DNA from: Enoplolaimus lenunculus | Taxonomy: Eukaryota; Nematoda; Enoplea; Enoplida; Thoracostomopsidae | Length of the DNA: 64,000 nt | Assembly (NCBI GenBank): GCA_030248215.1 | Contig: JASANG010003825.1 | Location: forward strand, 62,001-126,000 | Reading direction: 5' to 3' | Part shown: one piece after another, positions 46,050-59,160 of the stretch | How positions within the stretch are numbered: the first letter of the stretch is position 1 | Layout of the letters: each line of letters opens with the position of its first letter | Notes under the pieces: generated by a model | The model's database searches: none | Told to the model about the DNA's origin: nothing | What the model saw: the letters and a program-made list of their open reading frames with translations, nothing else | Made by a program: the position numbers and the translations under genes

Positions 46050-47800
46050 GCAGCCAGTCAGTCTGGTTTTCTTTTAATCATGGTGGTTCGTACAAGGGAA
46101 ATTGCAGTTGTTCTTGCTGTTTTGGCCAGTCGTTCACCGTCGAAAATGGATAGTTAAAGTCTGGGTTTCTGTGTGGTGTTTCGCGTGCTAACATCTCGCC
46201 AGTATGTATGTCAACGTATTTACTCATGTCCGGTGTTGGTGGTCGTCGTTCAGGTGATCCGACAGTTTTTCTTGTTCAGATTTGTCGGTTGTCGCTGGTT
46301 GTTCAGCCATCAAGGCGGTAGCAGATTGCGAAGTCGTTGCCTGAGGACTCACGGAGCGCTCAACAATGCGAGGTCATCGGCGTGATGACGCCGGTGCCTT
46401 GTCAGGCATGATAACACGACCCCTCTTACCGTAGTAAGTAGTGTTCAAAGTTGACGATGGTGAACGAATACGTTTTGCCAACGTACGTTTTTGTAATTGT
46501 TGTGGTACACGAATTCGACGTCGTTGACAAAGTTGATTAAAGTTATTGTTAAATATTTCAAGACCATGGTGCAACCGGAATTCCGGTTTCGGCATTTTTT
46601 AACTTTCTGGTTCATGTAAATTTTTACCGGAATTAAACATTCCGGTATTTAAATTTGGTAGGTGGAAATTAAGCATGCTTATAGTATATAAACCTTGACA
46701 ATCGCCGAAAATAAACCATCGAAGGTAGATTTCGCTTCCAATAATATTGCAAAAAACATTTTCATTTTCCGGTTTCGTTTCCGGTGATTTTTTCAAATTC
46801 CGTTTAAGGTAAATTGTAATTCCGGTTGCACCCGGTTCAAGACGCATAAGTTCGTCTTTAAGTTGCAGTATATATACTTCACGTGTGTTTTGTCAATGTG
46901 AGCCTGAGCGTCAAGGCGGTTTTACATAGATCTCATTTGAACTTGCATCTCTCCAAATTGTTCTCTATGTCGTTCGATGATTGTTGTACTGGTACTAGTT
47001 TTGTCTTGCATGTTAAGCGTAATGACGCCAAGGCATTCTGCAATAGCTTTCTTTTCAAGTCCAACTGAAACGTAAGGTTGAAGAACCCATTTGGATCTAT
47101 TGCAGCATCATCTGTCAATTTGGTAAGTCTGTCCTTAAATTCGGTAACTAAAATCTGCAATGCATCAATTGTTGTTGTCTGCTCAGGTTTATTTCAGAAC
47201 CTCAGTTTGTTGTTCAAAACCTTGTGTAAGATTTGTTCAACTGTTTGTTCGGCTTCGTCAGATTCAGTTTTTGTCGTGTCAAAGGCAACAAAGCGCAGGA
47301 TCATTGTAAAAATTCTGTTTGTCTGACGACCCACCCTTGGAGGAAGCTGCAGGATCGTCTGTGTGGCAGAAACGTGCGGCACGTATTTCTTGGTCATATT
47401 GTTTGCTGGCTTCGTAGAAATACTGGTATACAGTCGTAAAGTCGACTTTTAATAGTTGTTTTACCGGTGGATTCAGGTTTGTCAGAATGTCGTCCAACAA
47501 CAGACCCACGTCTTCTGACACATGTATGTGTTTTCTTCTACTTCTTCCGGTTTGTCCGAAAGGTTAACGTGTGGCCCGACAGTTTGTTGTTTTGCTGATA
47601 GCGGTATGTGTCCGACATTACCAATTTGTTGACGTCATCGGTAGTCGACAGTTCACAAAACCTTCCCGGTTATTTTGTACTGATTGCAACGGAATGCCGT
47701 TTGAGCAATTCTTTCTCTCTGACGGCGACTTTACCAACAATTGTTATTTGATCCAACATTGCATTTAACGTCGCCTCATCTTCTACCTCGATGTCCGCCA
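46050..47800 (-). pseudogene. Broken coding region of unknown family, part of retroelement block
   Basis: On the - strand, successive open segments (about 47640-47800, 47279-47521, 47194-47300, 46933-47160, 46374-46556, 46110-46280) have protein-like composition but change frame several times. Among the readable parts are LLLDDILTNLNPPVKQLLK and LQILVTEFKDRLTKLTDD. No integrase (HHCC or DDE), envelope or zinc-knuckle motif is visible. It follows directly on the RNase H end of the retroelement. Family unknown. Confidence 0.5.
46565..46835. mobile_element. hAT-like MITE, GGTGCAACCGG-ended, inserted in the retroelement block
   Basis: Perfect 8-bp duplication TTCAAGAC (46557-46564, 46836-46843). 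Ends CATGGTGCAACCGGAATTCC and AATTCCGGTTGCACCCGG. Confidence 0.9.
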
Positions 47801-47880
47801 CCGCCCATGATCCGAATCTTAAACGGTCGGAGATCGTGACATCGCATACGCGTTGACGTGCCTCTTACCGGGCTTGTACA

Positions 47881-48603
47881 CCGGGATGGGAATCTCGGTC
47901 TTGACAAGTCTCGGGATTTGGCAGGTCTCGGTTGTTTGGAACCGAGACCGGAAGTTATGCATTTCGCCAAATAGCACTGATAGTGAGCGACTATGGAGTA
48001 CGGCGACTTGGTTATGAAGATACTTGAGAAACAGAATGACGCCTCAACGATTGTCAAAAATCCTTTTTTTGAAAGAAATCCAAAACAGTTTGACTCGGTT
48101 GTTTCACCACATAAATAATAGTTTTTTATTGTTATGTACAGGGTTCTAACAACAGGAACAATATTAGCCGGTAACTGCAACAGGGAAAGCATTTGAACTT
48201 TTCGTTGGAAGAAAAGGAACGTGAACCGGTATTTATAAAAATTCACCACCGAAGTACTGCACGTAAAATGTAGCCACAAACGAATTCTAGTGGAACCATG
48301 GTGGATACTTGAATTTCAGTATGGCTGTATTGATGAATAAGTGTTGTCTGCTGAATAAAATTTCGCTGTGAATCTGTGAAACTTCATGGTTACGCAATAT
48401 TTACGAGTACATAGATATTAAGAAAATCACAAAAAAACTTTGAAAACCGCAAAAGACCTTCAAAAAAGAATTCAACTAATTTACTTTAAAACTTCAAATT
48501 TTTTTCGGTAGTGATCAAAAATTGACCGAGACCGAGACTTTTCTTTACCGGTCTCGGTTGTCGGGTCTCGGTCTCGGTTTTTTACCGAGACCGCCCATCC
48601 CTG
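47881..48603. mobile_element. hAT-like element inserted in the RNase H region
   Basis: Perfect 8-bp duplication CTTGTACA (47873-47880, 48604-48611). Ends CCGGGATGGGAATCTCGG and ACCGAGACCGCCCATCCCTG. The subterminal regions are rich in GTCTCGG. 723 bp, no transposase. It splits the end of the retroelement's RNase H coding region. Confidence 0.93.
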
Positions 48604-49992
48604 CTTGTACAGCAGGTGAAATAAAATTCTTGCAACCGCAAGGCAAAACACATCAAACGCGGGGTGACAGAATTCGTCGGCCTTATCTCCTTCAATATTT
48701 GGACCAACGGCGAATGATCCGTAATAACAATCGTGTGATTAATCAACAAATATGGACGGAGCTTTTTAAATGCTCGTGCCACAGCCATAGCCAAGCATTC
48801 CTTTTGCGTTATTTCATATCTTGTTTTAGCGTCTGCGAAACGATGGTTCCAATAATGAATAACGCGTTCCAGTCCGTCGTCTCCGATTTGCGCCAAAACA
48901 TATCCAACACCATTTTGACTCGCATCCGAATACAATATAAACGCTTCGTGTTGTCCGGATATGCCAAAATCGGTGCCTCCTTAAGGCGTTTCTTTAGCTC
49001 TTCAAACGCTTTTTGACACTCGGCATCAGAACGGTTCACGATTGACTTGCCTTTACATTTACTATGCGTCAATTATCACAACGGATGCGCCATTGTACCA
49101 TAGACCAAGAAACGGGCGTACCTCGGTGACTTTTTTTGGTGGGACGCACTCCGGAATCTTACGGATCTTGTCCGGATCCAGTTGTTTGCCACAATCCGAT
49201 GCGACGTAGCCCAAAAAATTGACTTTTTTACCTAAATAACATTTCGTGCCTTTGATAGTCAATCCATCTTCGCACAATCTTGCAAATACGACGTCCAAAT
49301 CGTGCAGGTGCTCTTTAAGTTTTCGAAAATACGATCACGTCGACCAAATAAAACATACAAATCTCCAGCAACAGCGCAGAAAAAAGCATCTGCATTATTG
49401 TTTAGAGCGTTGCAGGTGAGTTTGTCAACCGGAAGGGCATCACATTGAATTCGAACAATCCATCATGACAAATGAACACTGTCTTCACGATGTCCTGATC
49501 ATCGATCGCAATCTGCCAATAACCAGATTGCAGATCCATCGTCGAAAAATACCTCTCGCCACGCAACGCATCAGCTGTCTCGTTGATACGCGGCACATGA
49601 AAACTTTTTTGTGATATCGCTCCACTGCCAATAGTCGAACGCGAAATCGCATCGCTCCGTCTGTTTTTGTTAACAACACCGGTGGAGCGCAATTGCTTCT
49701 AAGCGATTGAATAATGCCATCCCGCAACGTTTCCTCGATATGACGTGAAGCGACAAGTGTAAGCTTGTCGTCACATTTTTGTTGAATCGGAGCTTTTTGG
49801 TCCACTTCAATACAATGATTTACAAACAACGTGTGCAACGCCCAACGGTTGATCACCTTTTCCGAAGACATCTTCGTTGAAAGACAACACGACTTTCAAC
49901 AACTCCAATTGCTGCTCCTGAAGATCGTCTCTGTCCATCACGACAGCCTTAGGCAATTCGTGCTGCTTCCTTGATGCGACTTCCTCGTTCAA
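48604..49992 (-). pseudogene. Ty3/gypsy-like reverse transcriptase and RNase H, degenerate
   Basis: Open segments in changing frames carry gypsy-type pol order. The RT fingers/palm portion (49402-49692) has RYFSTMDLQSGYWQIAIDD. The thumb portion (49062-49298) has KVNFLGYVAS and PDKIRKIPE. RNase H (48612-48935) has YSDASQNGVGYVLAQ, YEITQKECLAMAVA and ITDHSPL, the usual D-E-D set. At the YxDD box (near 49340) one Asp codon is altered and frames shift around it, so the enzyme is dead. Direction is right to left, continuing the protease at 50126-50512. Confidence 0.85.
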
Positions 49993-50125
49993 TTGCTCGT
50001 TGAACGTAACTTAACCTGTATATACATCTTCCATTGACACGCGTCTCTTTTGTCGTTGGTTTTGTATACGCCGATTGGGCTTTACTCCTTCAAAACGCAC
50101 AACCGATTCGTTTACTGGAAGATAT

Positions 50126-50512
50126 TCAAAGTATTCCTACTCCAATCGGATTCCATATTTGTACGATTGCCAAACATGTCAGGATTGAATCGCACATCAT
50201 TGATTGTCCCCAATGATCTGTTGTAGTCCATGACTTCAAAATCGGACAGCACATAGCACCCAAAATAATTCCCGATTGCATGTTCTCAATGAAAGGGAAC
50301 ATCACTGGCTTTGTCGTCTTCCCCATAGTGATGAGCCCATTGATAAATCCAATGGAGGATTGCGCTGGATAATCATCATACGCATAGCAACTCACAACTA
50401 TGCCCCGATAGGGATATCGGATATGTTCCAAGAAAGTATCAGCTATCCCTTTGTGCATCAACGAAACATCCGCACCGGAGTCCAACATACCGGTCATCAG
50501 AGAATTATCCAC
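50126..50512 (-). pseudogene. Retropepsin-like protease region of the retroelement
   Basis: A 128-codon open stretch with GMLDSGADVSLMHK, the retropepsin active-site context, upstream of RT on the same strand. It lies where a gypsy-type protease should be, but the frame link to RT is broken. Confidence 0.75.
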
Positions 50513-50584
50513 ACAAAAGTCGACATGAAGCCCAGTTGGTCTCTTTAACTTTTCACCGTCAAGACCGTTCCTTCTTCGATTTTT

Positions 50585-51060
50585 TCAACCCACTTGTTCG
50601 GCTCGGCACGTATAAATCGCTTCCCCGTTCCTTAGTCGAACACGACACGCACTCGGCACGATTTGATTTGTTCGTACTTCCGTGTGTTTCACGATCGCAG
50701 TCTTCTTGGCGGTGTATTCTTCTGTTTTTGTTTTACGGCGCAGAGACAACGCCTTTGGAACGTCACGCGGTTGAGGTTCCCTGTTTGCACGCTGATACCG
50801 CTTCTCTTCTTGTCTTTCTCGACGTTCACGGTAATGATTGGGATTCTTGTAACATTTATCGACGGAGAATGACCCATCTTGCCAATCATATCGCATTGTA
50901 TAAAATAGGATTTTTCACCCGAGCCACTTCCATCAGCGCTATAATCTGCATTGGTCTTCGATCTATTCGAGGTAGACGATGTACTTCCTGTTCTTTGCGA
51001 ACGATCGACATCGTATCGAGCTCTAATATACTAAATGCTTTGTGTAAAAACTATTAAGTA
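50585..51060 (-). pseudogene. Probable gag/nucleocapsid tail of the retroelement
   Basis: A basic, Arg/Lys/Glu-rich open stretch (50585-50896) just upstream of the protease. Position and composition fit a gag C-terminus, but no CCHC knuckle is clear. No LTR pair could be identified on either side of the block. Confidence 0.45.
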
Positions 51061-52455
51061 TCAAACTGAACGATGTGGTAATTTTAGTCTGTGGGCAGTG
51101 TGGGCCAACAGAATTAAAGTGAGTATTTCTGAAATTTTAAATATAAGTTTTCACTGCAAAATTCTGCCGTATTAAGTCAGTCAGCATCATTAATATTATT
51201 CTGCGATACCGCCATTTTTTGTGTGATATAAAATCAGTGTGTTTTGCTGATAAGTGATTGTTGTCACCTTCTTTTCGGTGACAGACTTGCATCTGTTGGC
51301 CAACAGTTGTGTTCGCGTAACCATTTGCGGTAAACTCTAAACCAGTGACGCTGTTGACATTATCGTTTTTCGTTGAATGGTCTTACCCTGTCTGATGGTG
51401 GGGAGCCTTCCTACCGACCTTTCCGGGTACCTTTTTGATTGCAGTGCACTTGAGTCCCATAGTCGGCTAAACGACTTGTAAACTTAAGAGCAAACTTACC
51501 TTTTTTGTGCGAACTTACTTCAAAACCGAAGCTATAGCAAAACAGGATAACTACCAATACATTTGCCAATAAAAGTTACAATCCAAAAATAACTTCAACG
51601 TCTTTCTGAAAATGCTAATAAAACTGCTTTTAAACATGTTACTTTGACACAAAAGTAGCAAACATTAACCACCCAGGGCACCGCGCTACAATTACAAGCA
51701 CAAAATTTGAATAGTGATTACGCGAAACTAGGTAACGTTCACACGCAAAAACGAAATCTATTTTTAATCCTCTGACCGGCTTACCCCTCCTACATGCGCT
51801 ATGGCTCAAAGAACGCGGCAAGGAATAAAGGTTTAGTACAAAGCATTTAAGCAAAACACACGAACGGATATACGTTGACAATTTTATACCCAAAATCTTC
51901 TAGCCGGCGGCTGAACTGTTTTAAACACATTAAGTCCGAAATGCGGTAAAATAAACCACATTGTCGCCAATAGGTGATTAACTATAAAACAAAAAATAAG
52001 TCCGTGTTGCGTAGCATGTACTGGACTTTTCGATATTCGTCGCAAATCTAAAGTTAATATTTCACCAATCTTTCATTTCATTTATGGAGGTAATATTTTA
52101 AACCACATTGCGTTAAAAATTAATTTGTCGGTTGAAGTAAATTTTTATTGGTTCCGGTGATAAAAATCCGGTAAGGGCCGTTAGAAGAAAACAAGTTTGT
52201 TTGTTCATTAATACATTACGTATCTACTTGACGAAAGAAACAAAGTCTTTCCTACACTTCATCGAACGGTCGCTTCCAACGATGCCCATTGTTTTATTTG
52301 AAACTATTCGCAATACATTCAATAAAATATAACCCACATAAAAGCATCTGTATTTTATGGGCAGTTTATAAGCCGAACATATTTCGAAACTTAAGGTGAT
52401 ATTGTTTCTATGTCAATTTTGAATTTGATTGTTTCGATTAAGTAATTTCCATTAG
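51061..52455. other. Spacer upstream of the ninjurin gene
   Basis: No gene or repeat family recognised. It should hold the promoter and 5' UTR of the gene at 52456. Confidence 0.35.
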
Positions 52456-53777
52456 ATGAGTACTGTAAATAACGGCAATCCTGAGGCTGGCGGCCCTACG
52501 TCAGAATGTCCGTTCATTGATGACGTGAAGTGTGTGACAAAACAAGTATGTGACATGTTTCTTGTTAGTTTACAATATAGTACAGACCTGAGCAAAAAAG
52601 GGAAGTATATGTAAAGTAAAGAATTTGGGCATTCATAAAGAGGAAATATTTATAAATAGTACGTAATGTGTATAAATGAATGAATCGCGTATGTATGTAT
52701 TAATGTTACACAATAATGACCGCGATCACTTCCTATGTAAATTCTAGGAATTATTCGCTTATCTACCTGATGGCCGGTATTATGACGAAACAACTGGAGA
52801 AATTTCGGATTTTCCAGATCCAAACTTTCGAGGTCGCGATTCTCTCAACTACGATATAAATTCTTACGCAAGCAAGAAGACTGCCGCAAAAGGATTGTTG
52901 GATTTAGCATTACTAATGGCGAACGCGTCTCAATTAAAATACATTTTAATGACAGAAGGAAACCATCGCTTTTATCATGCGATGTTGTCGCTGATTGTTA
53001 TTTCAATTGTTCTGCAGTTGGCTATTGGAGTCGCTCTTCTTTTTCTAGGTCTGCACTTGATATGTTATAACTCGTTAGTATAATTTGAACTAGACTTGTT
53101 AATTTTTAGCAATATTATGCTCCCATACTGGGCTTGGATGTTTCAGCCAACCATTTATGACTGAAACTTTAAACATCTTCTTTCAGTCGTCAAAAACTGT
53201 TTGTGACTTGCTGTTTGCTTGACATCTGCAACGTTTTCTAACAAGATGTGGGTTTGTCGACCAATTTTGACATAGGTTGTGCTTTTACTGAAACGATATA
53301 TGAACTTTTGCAAAATTTGAGCCCCGTATGCTTATATCAGGGTAGTTTTAAGACACTTCAATTATTGTAACTAGTGCTTTGTGCATTACGAATGTGCACT
53401 GAAGGCAATTAATTACATAGACATTTGGTAACAACCATCTGCGAAATTGTTTTGAAAATTTATAAGTTCGAGCACCGGCCGGTTTTTCAGAAGGTTGAGT
53501 CTTTGCTTTTATTTTAAATGTTGCAATTCTACTTATTACAGGGCGAATGAAATGGGATGTTCGTGCATACGACGACTCTCACACAGAGCCGGAGACAGGA
53601 CGGCGAGTGACACCAACCGAGCGACAAAAAGCGCGTGCACGTAATCGTCGCCTTGATTTGATCAACAACTTGACCGTCCTTGCTGTATTTGTGCTTACCG
53701 TTATAAACGTATTTATTTCAGCATTTGGTCTTAACGAGGAACGGAGGCCAGCAAAAAATGCTAGTGCTAAGTCGTAG
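52456..53777 (+). CDS. Ninjurin family membrane protein, three exons
   Basis: Exons 52456-52545, 52748-53048 and 53542-53777 join in phases 0 and 1 and give 208 residues. Ninjurins are small plasma-membrane proteins; NINJ1 in vertebrates mediates adhesion and oligomerises to rupture the membrane in lytic cell death. The diagnostic block is residues 70-97 (YASKKTAAKGLLDLALLMAN, then ASQLKYIL), the amphipathic helical region. It is followed by membrane segments at about 105-130 and 174-192 (the latter ending INVFISAFG). The loop between them is about 42 residues and highly charged, longer than in vertebrate NINJ1, and the N-terminus has 30 extra residues from exon 1. Donors GTATGT and GTCTGC, acceptors TTCTAG and TTACAG. 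Whether it is orthologous to NINJ1 or NINJ2 cannot be told. Exon 1 is the least certain part. Confidence 0.9.
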
Positions 53778-55400
53778 TAATTTAAAAGCTATAATTTTTT
53801 GGAGCGACATTTTATCCGGTTTCGGCATGTTGTCTAGCAAAAACTAGACATTCGTCGTAGCTGACTCCGGTATTTAATATAAACCTGCCAGATGCTTAAT
53901 ATTTGCGGCTGTAGTTCCGTATATATCATAAAGCTGCTTTTTGCAAGTAGATATTTCAAACATATCTACTGTCTTTGTGTTTATTCGGTATCCAGTAAAA
54001 TGATATCCGGTCGCATCGTGGCTCTTACATGTTTCTTGTTTTTTATTACTGTTTTACCATCTATGTTACTACTGCTCGCCAGCGTGCGGCCGGATATTAA
54101 ATTACCAGATGCCGAATCCGGATAGTGAATTTCTAGTGGGATGGGATAACGCTTCCAAACTTGTGCATTATTTGAAATATTTGAGTCGCGCAAACTATAA
54201 TGTTTACAGAATTCGAATTATTTGTGAGCTTGAATTTTACATTTCTAATTCAGTGTGGCAAGGCTTGAGTTTCTTCACTTGTTCAGAAATGCAATCTTAG
54301 CAGGATGTAAACGCGGTCAATTGTGAAAGCAGTTCTATTGAATTCGGGACTACCGCCGTAAATTTCCGGTATGTGGCTGGTTTATAGCGGATCCCGAACC
54401 CGGATACTGATATCGGTTGTTGCCGGTTACCAAACCGTATCTGGTTACCCGGTCGCACCCTGCAACTTGCTATGCATAATCATAATGCTATCAGTTATAG
54501 AGTTGCATCAGGTATTCCGGTTATTTTCGCCGAAAATGTCCGGGTTTTGGCCTTGACAAATGCAAATACGGGAACCTGGCTAGTGCTTTGACAAATTCCG
54601 AGTTTCAGTTTTCACATCAAAAAGTCGCGAAGCCCGAGTCTATGTATTCCAAAAATTCTCGTACAAAATACCCGGAACAGAATGACTTAGTGCAAGATCC
54701 ATAAGCTTGTATTTCCCGAAATGGTTCCGCTACAAATTAAAATTTTGCGCTGTAATGCATAAAATACATTGCTTCTCATTCGCGAGGTTTATTTAAGCTA
54801 GAGCTTGTGTGAGAATGATATGAGCAGGCCGCTAGCAGTTAGTGTGATTACGTATGTAGTACTTGTTTCACTATAGTATACATATGTATATACATGGTAT
54901 AATATCCGGGTTTCCGAGTGCAAACTCTGCTCCCTGCCGCTCTTGGGGTCTCGCGTTTGAGCAAAGTTGAAAAACGAATCTGTATAACGTTTTAAGTCAT
55001 CTTGTGGTCCCTCAGTTATCGTGAGTTTGGCGTCACTTCCAAAATCTTAAGTTCTTGTTCAAGTTTACGTTATCAAGAATAAAATTTCGGATTCGGTATT
55101 TAAATTTTAGAAATTTGTGGTCCGGGTATTGGATTTGCGAAATTCAGGGTCCGAATATTTTTAGATATGCTGCAAATCTATTCAGTTATGTAGTATTGTT
55201 ACCTTCCAGTTAATTTTATTCCGAATGTTTTGAAGCATCCAATATTGCTGATAAAAAATGTACGTCCGAATCCAGTATTCTATATTGCGGACAAGTTTTA
55301 CTTTTCACTCGAAATTATGTTATGCACTTAATATCCGATTCGGATATTGGAATTGAAGTTTCCGGCTGCGGTAACGGTTGCAGCCTGCAAAGTTACTAAA
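53778..55400. repeat. Degenerate TCCGG-rich element cluster
   Basis: Scattered words such as ATATCCGG, CCGAATCCGGATAG and ACCCGGTCGCACCCTGC suggest one or more decayed hAT-like MITEs related to 46565 and 1-441. Boundaries cannot be fixed. Confidence 0.4.
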
Positions 55401-57586
55401 TCTGGTTTCCAAGTAATTGTGATTACTGTCACATTTCACATTATGCGCAAGACAATCTGCTCTGTGTTCTGTTGAAGCTATCTAACTAGTAGCAAAACTT
55501 TAAACATTATTAGCAATAATTTTGGCCTCAATATTATACTTTTGTACTCTATTTTGTTGCATAATTTTTTATGTATATTTTTTGTTTGAATCTCAGGATA
55601 TATGTTTCTGTTTTCCTCTATCATCTTTAATATATTTTTATGCATTACCGAAAGAAAATGAGTGAAGCATTAATGATTTAGTGAATAGATTTTCAAGCTG
55701 TTTTTCAAATCGGTTTTTACTAGTGTTGTGCAGCTACCACTTTGTCTTCTGACCGGCCTTCGGCCAACGGAACCATTGACCGGCCGGCCGACTAATATAC
55801 AAATTTTAAAAAACTATCCAGCATTTTTATGCTATATATCGTTACGTTGCTGGAAGATATACCAATCGTTTTAGGCTCAATAATTCAACAAGAAACGACC
55901 TCGTTGTGGAATATACGTTAAATGAGAACAAGTTCAGCGGCATCCCATAAGCTTTAATAGAAGATTGTTTACCGCATTGCTTCTGAATATTTTTATATGC
56001 CACTACATCTATGCAAAATATTGTCGATAACTCTCCCTTTATGCAATAAATACGATGAAACGTTAGTGATCAAAATATTGATGCATGTTATGCTTAGGAT
56101 CGTCCAGCTGCCCTGGGACAATAACAAGCAAGCGTGCAGCGTAGGCAAACCAGCAATCAAAACACGCCTGCTTTACTTATAAATTTATTTATACACAATA
56201 AACAAAAGCGTATCAAGGGGGCTTTCAGGTTTATATTTCTGATATTTTGCGGCAATGACTTCTTTACCCACTCTGAAGCTAGGTACAGTTCGTAGCTATC
56301 ACAAACAAACAAAACTTAAACCTAAACTAACTTCATTTATGTTGAACCAACTATAATATTTTTACTTTTCAAAAATCCTCATTCATCGCTGAGAAAATCT
56401 GAGATGAATTAATCCGATTACATTATTATTTTCTTTATTATTGTCAAAAATATTTATCTTTACTCCAGTTAAAGATTTTACATTTTATTCTAAAAGTCAA
56501 AGGAACTCAGATTATCTATAGAGCTTTATCTCACCACACGAACTGTCTAGAATACAACGCAACCAAAGTAGTTTCGACTAGTTATTCAATCTTTAACGTT
56601 GACCATAATGATAAAAGTAGGCAGCATTTCAGATTTAAGCTAAAAGTTTAAAATTGAAATTTATAATAACAAGAACCAAAAGACCAAACAAAAAAGAGAA
56701 AAAAAAGAAGGAAACCAACAGAGGAGGGGCAAAAAAAAAAAAGCCCGGGGAAAAAAGACACCCCACACACCAGCAAAAGAAGTATCTGCGTTCGAATGCT
56801 TGTATGCAAATTGGATCTGAATTAAAAAATATTCGCTACATTATTGATGACAATTGTTTCCGAACGGAGAACACTCGGATAAGTACTCCAAGTTAACAGG
56901 CCCCTGTAGTTAACGCGGGCTTTTCCCTGTGCTCTGTAGTAGTTGTATTAGCCGAATAATTGATTGTCTTTCCTTCACATTTAATATTTTACATATTTCA
57001 CATTCATTGCGATCGGTTAAGTTTTCATTCCGCGTAATGATATTAATACATTCTATATTTGTGTTGTGTTTATTTTTTGCTCTCGTTGAGTTTGCTCGGT
57101 TACAAAAGTGAAACGGGGATTTTATACTAGTTGAAGATCAGGGTGGCATCGAATCCACGGATTTGACCGAATCTGAATCCATCGCTAATTTGCCGAATCA
57201 GAATCAGAATCTTATGCATTTTACAAATTTCAGTTTTATCTATAATTTGTTTCAGAATATCAGTGCAATGCCATCTGCGTAACTTCTAAAAGCTTCCATA
57301 ATGTTATATGAAAGCAAATGGGTGGAAATATTTGCAAACATGGAGAAATAATGTATAAGTACTCCAAATATTTAAGTTCAGAGGAGGTCAAAACGAGATT
57401 TAGAGTTTGTATTGTGTGACAAGTAAAAATTTTACAATAAATTAGGTTTGCAATGTTCTTAACCGAAATTTTTGTGAGCAAGTTTTGTGCCGTGATTATT
57501 TACTATAGTAGGAATTTGCGAAGTCAACCATTTTTCTGAACAGAAAAAGGCGGGCTTCGGGTAAAGCAATTTTGCAGTAAAAATCT
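55401..57586. other. AT-rich spacer
   Basis: No supported gene. Contains a purine-rich tract at 56690-56760 and a short block near 56090-56130 (CATGTTATGCTTAGGATCG, GCCCTGGGACAAT) related to the GGGACAG repeats. Confidence 0.4.
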
Positions 57587-57857
57587 TTAACCCCTTCTCA
57601 CATTGATTTGCCTATAGGCAACTCAACGCAGTGTATATACGTTAAATAATATACATCGCACAGTGTTTAACAATTGCAACACGAATACATAGTAATAAAT
57701 CACCACAAGACGTGAGAACACCCTCGGGTTCGAGCGTCAAGCTCCTATAGCTGAGTGGTGATGGTATACGCCTCCCAGTCCAGTCACTGGAGTTCGAATC
57801 CTAGCATAAAAGTAAGTCTCAGGTGTAGTAGAAAATATTCATGTAAGAAAGGGATAA
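57587..57857 (+). mobile_element. piggyBac-type tRNA-bearing MITE, copy 3
   Basis: Left TTAA (57587-57590) with CCCCTTCTCACATTGA; right end TTCATGTAAGAAAGGG then ATAA, a decayed TTAA. The interior is very close to copy 1, including A box TAGCTGAGTGG and B box GTTCGAATCC. Confidence 0.88.
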
Positions 57858-58240
57858 GTACCCGTTTACATCTTATTTGATTGACGTATAGCAAAAAGTC
57901 AGGCTAGCTCAATACGATTTGTAACTACGTTTCAGCGTGGCACATTTTCAATTTGCAATAAATGCGACAATCACTACTCTACGAAGGTGTTATTAAAACA
58001 TACGATTGCGTTGTGCTCTGTTTCTTGTCTTTAATGTTTGTTGGTTTAAAATAAATGGCCTTTCACCGGTATAATGGAATGATTCTGTGAGTCCGATACT
58101 TTTTGTGTTATATAATTTTTATATAGCAAGTGAATATTTTCATACATCTGTATGGGCAGAAAAACAATTCATTAAACTTCCATCAAAAAAACGATCCCCG
58201 GATCCAAAATTTACAAGATATTTTATAAGGCGAGGCTCGA

Positions 58241-58464
58241 TACACTGCAAAAAATGGTGAATCAAATTGACGCTCCTCGAAATAGGCTTTTCGGGACTGC
58301 ATAAACTGAGTCAAATTCGACCCCGCCAGAGTCAGATTCGACTCACTAAGCGACGCGGGTGTGTTGAATTTGACTCTGGCGGAGTCGAATTTGATTCAGT
58401 TTGTGTAGTCCGAAAAAGCCTATTCTATTGAGAGTCATTTTGACTCACCAATTTTTACAGTGTA
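58241..58464. mobile_element. TA-flanked palindromic TGAGTCA MITE
   Basis: Begins TACACTGCAAAAAATGG and ends CCAATTTTTACAGTGTA. Complementary arms; TGAGTCA once and TGACTCA once. Confidence 0.85.
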
Positions 58465-58949
58465 AAAGTAAATTGTTAGCTAGTGACTGGCATCGGATAT
58501 TTTTTCATATCACGCAATTCTTGACGGATATATCCGGATATCCGAAATTAAATTTTCTATTTTTGATATCCGAAATTAAATTTTCTATTTTTGATGTCCG
58601 AAACATGATTTTGTCTATTTTTGGTGTTCAAGATCTCGGTTTTCGTTTCTAAAGCACTTGTTTTAACTTGTTGCTCTAACGGAAGTACCGTGATCCACAA
58701 ACTGATTGCTATGAGCGCAAAAAGCACAATTCTAAAAATAGTTTTGTATTATGCAACTGCTTCAATAGTGGTAGGCGTTCAGTTTAGAAGATCACTACTG
58801 ACTAATAAATACATGCGTTGGCCACCTGAGATTGAGTTGATTTGGTTTGTCTCCGATTCTATCGAATGTCACCTTTCTCTCAAACTATATATATACATGA
58901 GTCGTTGTAAGTACGTTTCAAGAAGAAAGAACTTACAAACATCAGTCCT

Positions 58950-59160
58950 TGTAAGGAGGTAAAATTGAGGGACCTAATCATTTTTTACAAAATAACTTTT
59001 TGAGGGAGGCAAACTGCAAGGCAGAGACCTTGTCATTTTATCACAATAAAATTCTGAGGGAGAAAATTGTAAGGTGGACCTTACCATTTTATCTTTATCA
59101 AAAAATTTCTGACGGGGCTTACGCCCGCCCGCCAACCTCTGAATCCGCTAGTGCCCGCGT
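58950..59160. repeat. Short tandem block and MITE end
   Basis: Three degenerate units of about 65 bp with TTTTTGAGGGAG/TTCTGAGGGAG and ACCTTACCATTTTATC. They are followed by CCTCTGAATCCGCTAGTG, which resembles the CAGTGGCGGATCC-type hAT MITE end. Confidence 0.45.
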
